Source: Reticulitermes speratus
Taxonomy: Eukaryota; Arthropoda; Insecta; Blattodea; Rhinotermitidae
Assembly (NCBI GenBank): GCA_021186555.1
Contig: JAJKFL010000010.1
Span: forward strand, 22,422,586 to 22,486,585
Reading direction: 5' to 3'
DNA: 64,000 nucleotides
The position numbers and the translations under genes were made by a program. Below the pieces are notes generated by a model. The model had not been told where the DNA came from. It was given only the letters and a program-made list of their open reading frames with translations, and made no database searches. Positions 11,707 through 24,100 of this stretch are shown in pieces. The first letter of the stretch is position 1. Each line of letters starts with the position of its first letter.

Positions 11707-11971
11707 TCAGAAATGCTGGTCCAGTTCCTGTTCAGGAGGAGAGGGGCGGGAGACTGACAAGACTGGAAGCACTGTCGGGATCACGTTTGTACATCCGGCA
11801 CTGTGATGCGGAAGTTGATGTGTATCCATGCCACTTAAAGGGATGTTCTCAGCACTTCTAGATCTCTGCCACAATTCTGAACGGAACGGTTTCAAGCGGC
11901 TGAACTCTGAGTCGTGTCCTCCTGCTCCTACAGCTGAGCTAATGTAGACGGCTGAATTGACTCGAGGCCGG
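11707..11971 (-). CDS. FNDC5-like gene, proposed last exon (cytoplasmic tail)
   Basis: This would encode residues 230-316, a polar, Ser-rich tail with basic patches (RSRSAENIPLS, SRLKPFRSELW), ending at a TGA whose complement is 11707-11709. The acceptor TCATCCCGCAAG|C follows a pyrimidine-rich stretch and takes a phase-2 intron, exactly what exon 4 delivers. Joining all five exons gives 951 coding bases, 317 codons including the stop. A second in-phase acceptor (CCAAG|T, exon from 11992) is possible but lacks a pyrimidine tract. The 14.5-kb intron makes this the least certain exon. If intron 4 is retained, translation would stop at the TAA inside the donor instead. Confidence 0.55.
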
Positions 11972-12148
11972 CTTGCGGGATGAGATGAAGGACTTGGCCA
12001 CTGGTCCAAGTCAAAATGTTGATGTGATGACCAATGATGATGCTATGATTAAAAGATCAAGGTTATGTATGACTGGCAGCTGCCATACACACAGTGATTT
12101 ATTGGCCAGTAATGCCCAATTATTTTACATTTGTATGTATAAAACAAA

Positions 12149-12911
12149 ATAGTATTAAAATTGATAGAAGAAACACAATTAAGAGGGCTAAAAATAAACG
12201 AAGCTAAAACAAAATATATGGAAGTCACAAGGACAGCAAGAAATATCACAAATAAATTGAGAATAGGAGATTATAATTTTGAACAAGTGCAGAATTTTAG
12301 TTATCTGGGTTCACAGATTAACACAATAAACTCAGTAACTAATGAAATAAAAGCCCGTATTTTGAGTGGAAATAGATGTTATTATGCCTATCAGAATTTA
12401 ATGAAGTCTAGAATAATAGGGAGACAACTTAAACTAAGAATTTATAAAGTCCTGATAAGACCAATAGTTACATATGGCTGTGAAACCTGGACATTAACTA
12501 GCTTTGACGAGCAACAACTTAGAATATTTGAACGCAAAATATTACGGAAAATTTTTGGCCCAATACAGAATAGTGATGGCTCCTGGAGAATTAGAATGAA
12601 TCATGAACTAGATTATCTTATACAGGGAGCAGATATTGTGAGGCTAATAAAAAGCAGAAGGTTAGCCTGGCTCGGACATGTTGCAGGAATGGAAGGAAAT
12701 AGGGTAACTAGAAGAGTGATGGAATGGAAACCGATGGGAAGGAGGATGACAGGGAGACCACGGAAACGATGGATAAACGACGTAGAAGAGGATATGAGGA
12801 CGATGGGAGTGAGAGGCTGGAGAAGAATTGTGAAGGATAGGACAGAATGGAAAAAAATTCATCAAACAGGCTAAGACCCACACAGGGTTATAACGCCATA
12901 AGAAGAAGAAG
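12149..12911 (+). mobile_element. 5'-truncated LINE insertion with 14-bp TSD
   Basis: The insertion is bounded by the perfect duplication atgtataaaacaaa at 12135-12148 and 12912-12925 and ends in an (AAG)n tail. Only the last 750 bases of the element were copied. It sits about 180 bases from the acceptor of the proposed last exon of the FNDC5-like gene, on the opposite strand. Confidence 0.85.
12161..12874 (+). pseudogene. LINE reverse transcriptase, C-terminal part
   Basis: The 237 open residues are the thumb and C-terminal part of a non-LTR retrotransposon ORF2. Visible landmarks are GLKINEAKTKYM, FSYLGSQI, VTYGCETWTL, FERKILRKIFGP, RLAWLGHV and GRPRKRW. The catalytic FADD box and the endonuclease lie upstream and are absent because the insertion is 5'-truncated, so no active enzyme is made. 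There is no internal stop or frameshift, which together with the perfect duplication marks a young copy. The frame is open from near the insertion boundary and the first ATG is not a true start. The exact clade (RTE or another) cannot be fixed from this part. Confidence 0.85.
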
Positions 12912-12925
12912 ATGTATAAAACAAA

Positions 12926-15900
12926 TGCTAACTATGAAACTGGCTTACTGTCAATGACACTGTCACTTCAGCACTTTTGTTTTTTGCATAGCAGCAGGGT
13001 CATTATTAATTGGAGTGACTAACTGATTAACATTCTTAAACTATAGATTACATTCTCATATTGATGAATGAGCCTTCAAACTTCTTTATACTGTTTATTT
13101 CCAAATGTCAGAATTTAAGAGGAATATGTTACAGATAACCCAATATATCCACACAATTTGTCATAGATGATTTTATTACTAACAAATAACAGACCAGCTT
13201 ATCTTGGTCATGTTTCAGCGACATTTAGTATGAAAATGTCCTGAATCACCCCTCCATAGGAAAGGGAGCTGTACTGATTGCTACTGCTTATGGCTGTCAG
13301 TATCAAAACTGGAGACCATTAGTCTCTGGACTTGTCAGTCTGGTGGGGAATATGCTACTTCGAAGTTACATGATCTAAATTATTTGCTTCCTTCTGCAGT
13401 ATAATTTGTAGAATTACATGGCATTTCTTTCTATTGCCAAAAAAAGAGTGCAAGGGTCCCAGACGAAGAAAGAAAATTGACTAGTGTTTAATATGAATAT
13501 TTTTCAAAACTGATGAAACACTTTGTTGATGGTCGATGCTTCTCACTGAAGAAGAAAGGTGACAGTACTCTCAAAGAGAAATAGACAACTTTAAGCCTAT
13601 TCTGTCCCACTTTCATTACAGGGAGACGTTCCTGGTCCTGCATACCACTGTGTACCGTCAGACAGGTGTAGGCTTGCTGTTATATTGGAAATGTAAAAGG
13701 ACCTCTGAATCATTAAAAAGGCTTCAAATCAAAACTTTTGTTTTTGACAGTACATCTATCTTGGCAGAAATCACAAATAACACAGTTTAATTTTTGTAAT
13801 ACAGATACAAAAGCTGCCTCCAACCGCTACACAAATCAATTCAGATTCCTTCCTTCCAAAGCCTATTTCTGCGTCACCAGTTCTACATTAGTTACTCGCA
13901 AATCCAGAAAAACAAGTGTTTGTGTTCTCTGAATCTAAGCTTAACAAGAGATATTGCAATAATGCGAAAACAATGTTACTAACTTCATGTTTTTTTTTTT
14001 GACACCACCAGTATCAAAAGACAAATATGCCTGAAAGTTCAGATAAAAGCTTTCATACGTTTTGTATTTCATATGAGTTTTTCTGTTAATTTTCCATTCA
14101 GGTAGCAATCTGTATGAGCATACAGCTTGATTCAGTTTCATGTATTCACTAGCTTTGGATTTAATATTAAATATTTATCTCAAAATACAAATAAACTGGT
14201 TACTAATTTCTGTGACAAAGCATTCGTTATGAACTAATTCACTTACCAATTAATCTGCAGTAAATGTACATAATTAATTAAAATATTGATCCATACATAC
14301 AATTAATGGTACGTTATAATAAACTGGGACTTTTTTAAGTAACTTATGAAGTTACATTTGTTCACGTTTTAAAAAGTTCCACGTTCTTATACAGAATTTT
14401 CCTTATGATCTGTATAGTCCAAACCAAACTCACACTTCAAACCTTCTTTTTATTATTATTACATAGAAATATGTGAACTCTGTGGGCTTTTACAACCTTC
14501 ATGAATGTAATTTATTATCTGCCATCTTGGTAGTTTATGTAATTCAGAATTCAGTTTCAAGAAATAACAGTTACTGAATTATTTTGGCCATATTAACAAA
14601 ATAAAAGGCTTGGCCTTAACACAACACTCACCAACTACACAACCTGTAACAACAATTTTTTGAATTTTTTTTCTTTTTTTGCCCTTGGGACACTGTTGCG
14701 ATTAGAAGTAATTTATTCTCTGATTGCAACCCTGGGATTCACATTCAGTATCAAGAAAATTAGTGGTGCACAGTTGAAACAAGTGACTTATGAAATGTAT
14801 CTGTACACACATACCTTACATCATTAGCTCATAGGCTCATACACATGGATATTTACAGCAAGCCAACGTAGAGACTAAACACTGCTTATATTGCCTTATC
14901 CAGATATATGGTGCATTACTGGCCAATCACTGACATTTTTACAGCATGCAGTTCCCAAGAAAGACATAAAACAAATCTAAATCAAACAAAAACAACCCCA
15001 CTGCTTGAAAGTAAATTAAAAAAAAATTAAATTGCAAGTCACAGCAGATCAAATTACACAATTTTATTACAGTAAATTCATATATTGTGTACTCGTGCTA
15101 CTTCATATTCAGTAGACGTAAAAAAAAAGGGCTTACTCATCTTTAGGTGCTTTTTTAAATTAAATTTTTCAGTTTCTGAATGCACTGTTTCAAAACCATT
15201 TCACGCATTTTCTGAATCGTGCACTCTCTTTTCAACCAATGTTTTTAAAGCAATAATTTCACACATAATTATTACAAATTCACAAAAAAAAAAAAAAAAA
15301 AATTACTAATCATTGTGAAACAGTTGAAATGTATATTGTTTAACAATATTACAAGTGCAATTCCAGAACATTTAATGTGTTTATCTCAATGCAACTTACA
15401 CACTAACTTACCTACAAAACTCACTGCTTTAATCTTATATTACTTTAGTTTTGAATGCTATTGTGTATATATGTGGTACAGAAAATGCAGTAAATGTAGG
15501 AGTAAGATGGTCTCATTTACATCTGAACCAATCCTGAATTCCATATTTATACAACTACATTTTCCACTCCACAAGACAAATCTATGAGACACAAAAATAA
15601 AGGTTAATGTTACTTGGCAGTACTGTTAGTGCAAGAATTATAGTTGGAGGCAAATTTTATCATTGTAATGTACCACTGCTTCCATTGTTATGTAATAAAC
15701 AAAATAAAATCAAGCTCTTTGTCAATAGATAAGGTATACTGTGATGTACGATTTCCATATCAAGATGGCCGTAGTTTATTAAAGTGTCACATTTTGTTCA
15801 TTATTTAGCTCTAGTTCTTCATTAAAATGTAATAACTTCATTTGAGTTCTGGAGCTATATGTAGAGCTGCTTTACTACGCCCACGTTTTCATTTAGTTTC

Positions 15901-17540
15901 CTTATATTACATTAAGAAACAGTTAATATTCATGAACATAATGCCACCAATGACACCATAAAGTTAGATTACATCATCCTTATTCTTACACCAACAGGCT
16001 TGCCAAATATGAAATTCTAGAACTAGGCAGTTTCTAAACTAAGCAGTCAAACTATATCTACAGAACACGAATCCAGAAATGTGTCTGGCAGTTGTGTCAT
16101 AGGACTCTCAGAAAGCATCATATAAAGACCTGTGATGTCTACAAGGAAAACAAGTGAGCAAACAGACAGCTGCTAAAATGCACAAGGGGTGCTATGCAGG
16201 TATCAGTGCAAGCAGTTTCCAGTGTGGTTTGAAATGTGTATCTCATGTCATGTGCATTAACACAACATTTACAACAGTCAAAGCAATCTAGGTTTTATTC
16301 TGGTAATGCTCTCAGTCAAATTCCTTTCCCTAGAGTCACAGTAAGTACCACATCAGTTTTCTCAAAAGCAGATATTATAAAATCATATCTCCGATGACTT
16401 GTTTGCCTTACTCTAATTTAGAATTTTCAGAATTTCACCACTGTAGGTGAAGGATTTTTAATTTCTGTTATCAGACTTATACATCTGAATTACAATGTCA
16501 GTAAATTGTTAGGGGGTTTTTTGAGTGCTCGATGTAACAAATGCATTTACTTGTTAACTTATGAAATAACAATTAATTGAATACTGAGAGGAAATCGGGT
16601 TTGCTGAAAATGATCACATGAAAGTGTAATGTCCTCAGCTATACTAGAAAAGGCAATCATGTATGGCCTGTAAAACTTCTGTATTTAGACTTCGTGGGTT
16701 AATTTGTATAGGAAGAACCGATTGTTCCTGACCAATATGCAAATTTTCTTCTCTTCAATGGTCATTCCAAGGTGAAACATGATATGAAACAAAGATCATT
16801 TATTGAACAAATAACACATTTTTAATATAAACTCAAAAAGTAGCTTCTTTTTGTGACATATCTGACAATTGTGACTTCTTAGGTAACTGACTGTTTGAAA
16901 ATATAACAACTTTGTGACCCAAAATGTAAATCATGGAAACTTACAGTATGTTATTAGATGCGGCAAAACAGTACACATTTTGTTACGAGGTAGAAGACTC
17001 TTGTTTGAAGATTAGAACGCTACATTACTTACAAATTTAAATTTAAAATTAAACTCTTTTATAGAATTGTCTGATTCGAAGAGCAACGTAAAAAAAAAAT
17101 GAAATAAAAATATAAAATAATTCATAACTTACATATAAACAGTTTAGTTCCAGAGGAAAAGAATAAAATTACATTTGAATATAATATGATTTATGTGACT
17201 TATGTAATGCTGATCAAAATTTCTTCAAGTTTCCTTTCTTACTTGTTAACCCCTTGAACAGGAATTTGTGCTGAATGGACCCATGAAACAGAAGTCAAGA
17301 AAGACAGTGCATGTAAACTTTCACAGAAAACTCTTTTCTTTCCATGGAAAAGCAAGTAATATGCCATGCTTAGGTGTGTGTTATATGTCCAAGGGGTTAA
17401 TATTTCTCTCCTATGTACTTGGTGTAATTATTCCTAAATATACTCATACTATCTGGAATACACACATGGATTTTTAAATTACTTTCCTGTCTACTAACAG
17501 AAAAATTGTGTACATTTCTTGTGCCTCTAGGGAAATTTGT
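12926..17540. other. AT-rich intron 4 sequence, nothing recognised
   Basis: This is long low-complexity AT-rich DNA inside the proposed 14.5-kb intron. Homopolymer A runs occur near 15284-15301. Open frames are short and lack domains. No transposon ends with duplications were found. Confidence 0.45.
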
Positions 17541-17730
17541 CTAGGCTGTGAATATGTGACGCGACGGACTTACTGCTAGGTGTCGGCACGGTGTAAGAGA
17601 GCGAACCGGCAGCCGCAGTCTCGCGGCGGTTGAGGCCGCGGATAGCTGAAGCAGTGATCCAGAACACAGCAGCCCTGACACAAACAGCACACAGTAATGG
17701 CTGTGTTTACGTGCAGCAAGGCTGCCTTCG
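17541..17730. other. Short CpG-rich island
   Basis: GC and CpG content rise abruptly (GCGACGG, AACCGGCAGCCGCAG, CGCGGCGGTTGAGGCCGCGG) between very AT-rich flanks. It could be an internal promoter, an alternative exon or the GC-rich part of an unknown mobile element. No splice-flanked frame was convincing. Confidence 0.4.
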
Positions 17731-18403
17731 ACAGATTCATTGCGATTTTCTGAATGAATTCTCCGACTGTTGGCTACAGATATTAAATATTATCGCCTTC
17801 CTTGGATTAACAAACATTATTACAATGTTAACATTACTGACAGTTTCACTGTCAAAACTGATTTATTATAATAAATTAGTAATAGGTTATGAAAACAAGA
17901 AAATACAAATTTAAGTTATTTTTAGTGAATGAATTAGTATATACTCAAGAGGAGTGAATGATGGAATTTGCTGGTGATGTTTAGGTCGACTCTGAGCTAC
18001 TGACAGACACTTGTTGTGTATTATGCATGTGTGGAGGTGCTATCTGCAGAATGTTAAGTAACCAGGGTGACTTGGAGTTCATGTAACACAGCATACCCAC
18101 ACTGAAGTATCACCTTTTCTCTCAAGACTAAATACGTAGCACGTTTGAAACAGTGAAACGGACTTCTTTCAACATTAACTTTGACACTCTTATAAATGTG
18201 TCATGTAAAATATTAATGTTTTTGCAATAATGAGACTTAACCACATAAAATTATTTGAATGAGATGCTGACAATGTGGCGTTAATTCAAAATGTCTGGTA
18301 TTATCATCTGATATCCATATCTCCGTTATTGAATTGCTGAAACTGTTGCCAAATTCAGCAGAATCATCCACCTCAAGATGCAGATCTTTTATATTATGTA
18401 TTG
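17731..18403. other. AT-rich DNA, nothing recognised
   Basis: There is no gene, repeat boundary or RNA signal I can support. Confidence 0.4.
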
Positions 18404-18417
18404 TATTCAAAGAAATC

Positions 18418-18811
18418 GTCGACCTCGGTGGACTAGTGGTTAGCGTGCTCGCCACTGGGTTCGATCCCGACCGAGGTCGATGGATTTTTAAGGGTGATAA
18501 AAATCCGGAGCACCACTTCCTTCGGAGGGGAAGTAAAGCCGTCGGTCCCATGTCGTAGATTTACGGCATGTAAAAGAACCTTACGGGCATGAATAGAGAT
18601 GTTTCGTAAGCAAAATTGAAAGTGGTCATTTCTCACCCAAGTCTCCTGACTGCCTGCCAGATGGCTCTGGCGGTCACATCAGGATCGATAGAACAGCAGC
18701 GCGGCCAGTTGGCCAGTCACCAACTGCAACGAATACGCACGACCCAGTAACCTCGGAAAGAGGAGGCCTGAGCCCATATAGGGCTGTTGAGCCATGGTTA
18801 TTATTATATTA
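18418..18811 (+). mobile_element. tRNA-derived SINE, family B, with 14-bp TSD
   Basis: The head starts GTCGACCTCGGTGG with the A-box-like TAGTGGTTAGCG and B-box GGTTCGATCCC; the tail ends in a TTATTATATT run. The perfect duplication tattcaaagaaatc lies at 18404-18417 and 18812-18825. Compared with the copy at 36099-36482 its head has lost about 14 bases between the anticodon-like arm and the B box. Confidence 0.88.
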
Positions 18812-18825
18812 TATTCAAAGAAATC

Positions 18826-19925
18826 AACTGCCTCTCTATGTAGTAGCACATCAATAACTCTGAATAAATGTATGGCAAAAGGAGGAATTGACACACTGGG
18901 CTTGAGAAAAATAAAATGGAGACATAAAAGGAGCACAGCAAATAAAAATTTGAGATTTGAGGTTCCCATGGCAATGTGTACATAGGGTACAGTCTCCTGG
19001 CATGTGGCACAAATTTACTGACACTTTGAAGTAACATGCTGCCTCCATCCTTAAGGGCACGACAATAACTTACTGTGATTAATCTACTCTGAAGGTACAA
19101 AATGTCAGTAAATTTCTATCGGATTACACAGTGCCGCGTTTGGTGTAATGGCGAATTTTAACAGGTCAAAGTAAAGGTAAAGTTGTCCCTGTCCACGCCA
19201 TGAAGGCAAATGGGGGAGTAGAGGTACAGCTCCACTCATTTTTAACCTGTACACTAGATGGAGGTGTGTGGCCAGCTTCATGCCCCGGCCACTTTACTTC
19301 TGAGGAAATAACCGCCAGTATTTACCGAATAGGAAGCCACTACAATAACTGCAAAAGATAGCTTCAGAAGGGGAGGGGGGAGTCATGACAGACTGCTGCA
19401 GATTCAGAATGTAACAGAATGAGAAGTTGAAGATAAACATAAATATACGGGAACATAACATATTCTACATTACTTTTATAAATCAATAATTGCTGATATG
19501 AATGTTAATGAAGAAGGCACAGAGGGGGGGGGGGGGGGTACAGGTACAGCTACACTCTTTCTTTAACCTTGGTTCTAGGCAGGGGTGGGTGGTCTGGCGA
19601 TTTAAAATCAGCATTCTGTTTCCAACTCTAACACAGTATAGTACATCTGCATGTCAGTTCGGTGTACGGCCTCTCTCCATCCTTCCGTTGATACAGATGT
19701 CCCTTAAGGAGTGTTGGTTATGACAGTTATAATGAGTATTTCTGTTACTGGGCCACTTATCCTGGTGTGTGTTTGTCCATTTACCCCAAACAAATGTGTC
19801 CTCTCTATGTAAGAAGGCTGTCCATAAAGAACACCGAGAAGCCATACAGTCTAGTAGGAATGTACCAGCGTTTTGTAGGAACCTCCTGCTTCCATTTTCA
19901 GGGTAGAAACTTATATTATTATTCT
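18826..19925. other. Intron 4 with truncated family-D SINEs
   Basis: The SINE tail and body are seen at about 19165-19335 (AAAGTAAAGGTAAAG, GGGGGAGTAGAGGTACAGC) and again at about 19505-19595, both lacking the tRNA head. A G run lies at 19528-19538. The rest is unrecognised. Confidence 0.55.
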
Positions 19926-19972
19926 TTTACCCTGAAGATGGTGGAAGCATGTTTCTCCGAAACGGTGGTAAA
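19926..19972 (+). ncRNA. Hammerhead-like motif with intact helix I
   Basis: TTTACC (19926-19931) pairs perfectly with GGTAAA (19967-19972) directly beside the core, forming helix I. CTGAAGA (19932-19938), a wobble-containing GG(T)GGAA/TTCTCC helix II, and GAAACGGT (19959-19966) follow. Only one core position differs from GAAACGTC. It is the best complete three-helix copy in the window. Confidence 0.6.
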
Positions 19973-21159
19973 TTTGTTCCACGCTACACAGTATCACATC
20001 CGTCAGAATTTGAAACCTCACAACGAATGTATTGCTTTATGTATCCACATTTATTGTCCAACATTGGAATTACAACTGTCACTCTATCGTGATGTGGTAA
20101 TGCCTTTAAAACGTACAAGTGGACACACTGGATTATGCATGAAACAAAATGGCTTCCTGCAGCTATGACCATTACACCAAATATAACTAATCTGATACTC
20201 AACTACGAAGCACCAATGGTAAAACTTTTCCCATATAACAATCTGCATTTTGTTTAAGCGTATTCTGTGAATGTGTTGAGAGAGTGATGGATGATTTGCA
20301 TTAAGTAATGGAATTTTGGTTTTCCCTTAAGTGTAGGCAGGATGACGAAAAGCCAATGCTGTGTCTACTGGAGTACTTTACTAGTGTTAATCACAGCTAC
20401 TACAAAAGCAGCAGCAGGTTACATATATACAACAATGTATGGGGGCCGTTCTGCCTCTCTCACCAATTTAGCCATAGTCACCACGTGAACGGTTTATTGT
20501 TCAGTATTTATCACAATCACCAGCCTTGTAAACCATCATTACCGGGCAGTTACCGACTGGAATCCGTTTGTATTGCTAAAACATGCAGAACCATCAGATG
20601 ATTTTAATTCTTAACTAGAAGTTAATAAAACTGTTTATAGTTGTGTAAGATGTTATTTTGGCAACTGTCAAGAGTGTGAAGCTGTGTTGAAAATGTGTAC
20701 AAATATACAAGATCAAAATGCATAATGTCAGAACTCAGAGTTAATCAAAAAATGGCTCAGCAATGGGCAATAAATCATGAATCCAAAAATTGATTTCATT
20801 CCAAGTAAAAAGAAAGTCGAAGCAATAATATAATCTACAGACTCAAAATTCAACAAATGCTGAAAAAGTATGATTAGCCGAAAGTAAATTGCCAGTTTTT
20901 ATTATACAGAGAAACAGGAAATTTGGCAAAAGGATTTCAAAAACAAATTTTGTCATAGCTTCATCAGACAGAGATCCCCCCCCCCCCCAACCACCACCAA
21001 ATAGTAAAATATATACACTTATTTACATGACCTGCAATTTTACATTCTGAATAATATAATTGTTTTTAAACGGTAACGATTCTTTCAGAGGATATAATTA
21101 CAACAGATCTTAGTGTATGTCTGTGTTTTATTTAACAATGCTGTCAACTGCTGAGAAGA
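19973..21159. other. Intron 4 DNA, nothing recognised
   Basis: No exon or transposon end is supported. A C run lies near 20976-20988 just before the satellite array. Confidence 0.4.
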
Positions 21160-24100
21160 TATAACGTTGGTGGTAGATGGATGAGTATGGAGCATTGGTG
21201 GAGTGATAATGACAGGGGAAAACTGAAGTACTGGGAGAGAAACATTATACAGCGTTGGTGGTAGATGTATGAATGAGTATGGAGCATTGGTGGAATGATA
21301 CTGACAGGGGAAACTGAAGTACTGGGAGAGAAACATTATACAGCGTTGGTGGTAGATGGATGAATGAGTATGGAGCATTGGTGGAGTGATAATGACAGGG
21401 GAAAACTGAAGTACTGGGAGAGAAACATTATACAGTGTCGGTGGTAGATGAATGAATGGGTATGGAGCATTGGTGGAGTGATACTGACAGGGGAAACTGA
21501 AGTACTGGGAGAAAAACATTATACAGCGTTAGTGGTAGATGTATGAATGAGTATGGAGCATTGGTGGAATGATACTGACAGGGGAAAACTGAAGTACTGG
21601 GAGAGAAACATTATACAGCGTTGTTGGTAGTTGAATGAATGAGTATGGAGCATTGGTGGAATGATACTGACAGGGGAAAACTGAAGTACTGGGAGAGAAA
21701 CATTATACAGCGTTGTTGGTAGTTGAATGAATGAGTAGGGAGCATTGGTGGAATGATACTGACAGGGGAAAAATGAAGTACTGGGAGAGAAACATTATAC
21801 AGCGTTAGTGGTAGATGTATGAATGAGTATGGAGCATTGGTGGAATGACACTGACAGGGGAAAACTGAAGTACTGGGAGAGGACCATTATACAGCGTTCG
21901 TGGTAGATGGATGAATGAGTATGGAGCATTGGTGGAATGACACTGACAGGGGAAAACAGAAGTACTGGGAGAGAAATATTATACAGCGTTGGTGGTAGAT
22001 GTATGAATGAGTATGGAGCATTGGTGGAATGATACTGACAGGGGAAACTGAAGTACTGGGAGAATAACATTATACAGCGTTGTTGGTAGTTGCATGAATG
22101 AGTATGGAACATTGGTGGAATGATACTGACAGGGGAAAACTGAAGTACTGGGAGAGAAACATTATACAGCGTTGTTGGTAGTTGAATGAATGAGTAGGGA
22201 GCATTGGTGGAATGATACTGACAGGGGAAAACTGAAGTACTGGGAGAGAAACATATAGCGTTGGTGGTAGATGTATGAATGAGTATGGAGCATTGGTGGA
22301 ATGATACTGACAGGGGAAACTGAAGTACTGGGAGAGAAACATACAGCGTTGGTGGTAGATGTATGAATGAGTATGGAGCATTGGTGGAATGATACTGACA
22401 GGGGAAAACTGAAGTACTGGGAGAGAAACATTATACAGCGTTGGTGGTAGTTGAATGAATGAGTAGGGAGCATTGGTGGAATGATACTGACAGGGGAAAA
22501 CTGAAGTACTGGGAGAGAAACATACAGCGTTGGTGGTAGATGTATGAATGAGTATGGAGCATTGGTGGAATGATACTGACAGGGGAAAACTGAAGTACTG
22601 GGAGAGAAAATACAGCATTGGTGGTAGATGTATGAATGAGTATGGAGCATTGGTGGAATGATACTGAGAGGGGAAAACTGAAGTACTGGGAGAGAAACAT
22701 TATACAGCGTTGGTGGTAGTTGAATGAATGAGTAGGGAGCATTGGTGGAATGATACTGACAGGGGAAATCTGAAGTACTGGGAGAGAAAAATACAGCGTT
22801 GGTGGTAGATGTATGAATAAGTATGGAGCATTGGTGGAATGATACTGACAGGGGAAAACTGAAGTACTGGGAGAGAAACATTATACAGCGTTGGTGGTAG
22901 TTGAATGAATGAGTAGGGAGCATTGGTGGAATGATACTGACAGGGGAAAACTGAAGTACTGGGAGAGAAACATACAGCGTTGGTGGTAGATGTATGAATG
23001 AGTATGGAGCATTGGTGGAATGATACTGACAGGGGAATACTGAAGTACTGGGAGAGAAACATTATACAGCGTTGGTGGTAGTTAAATGAATGAGTAGGGA
23101 TCATTGGTGGAATGATACTGACAGGGGAAAACTGAAGTACTGGGAGAGAAACATACAGCGTTGGTGGTAGATGTATGAATGAGTATGGAGCATTGGTGGA
23201 ATGATACTGACAGGGGAAAACTGAAGTACTGAGAGAGAAACATTATACAGCGTTGGTGGTAGATGTATGAATGAGTATGGAGCATTGGTTGAATGATACT
23301 GACAGGGGAAAACTGAAGTACTGGGGAAAAAACATTATACAGCGTTGGTGGTAGTTGAATGAATGAGTATGGAGCATTGGTGGAATGATACTGACAGGGG
23401 AAACTGAAGTACTGGGAGAAAAACATTATACAGCATTGGTGGTAGATGAAGGAATGAGTATGGAGCATTGGTGGAATGATACTGACAGGAGAAAACTGAA
23501 GTACTGGGAGAAAAACATTTTACAGCGTCGGTGGTAGATGACTGAATGAGTATGGAGATTGGTGGAATGATACTGACAGGGGAAAACTGAAGTACTGGGA
23601 GAAAAACATTATACAGCATTGTTGGTAGTTGAATGAATGAGTATGGAGCACTGGTGGAATGATACTGACAGGGGAAAACTGAAGTACTGGGAGAAAAACA
23701 TTATGTAGCGTCGGTTGTAGATGGATGAGTATGGAGCAATGGTGGAGTGATAATGACAGGGGAAAACTGAAGTACTGGGAGAAAAATATTATACAGCGTT
23801 GGTGGTAGATGTATGAGTATGGAGCAATGGTGGAGTGATAATGACAGGGGAAAACTGAAGTACTGGGAGAAAAACATTATACAGCGTTGGTGGTTGATGG
23901 ATGAGTATGGAGCAATGGTGGAGTGATAATGACAGGGGAAAACTGAAGTACTGGGAGAGAAAACATTATAAAGCATTGGTGGTAGATGGATATGAGTATG
24001 GAGCAATGGTGGAGTGATAATGACAGGGGAAAACTGAAGTACTGGGAGAGAAACATTATACAGTGTTGGTGGTAGATGGATGAGTATGGAGCAATGGTGG

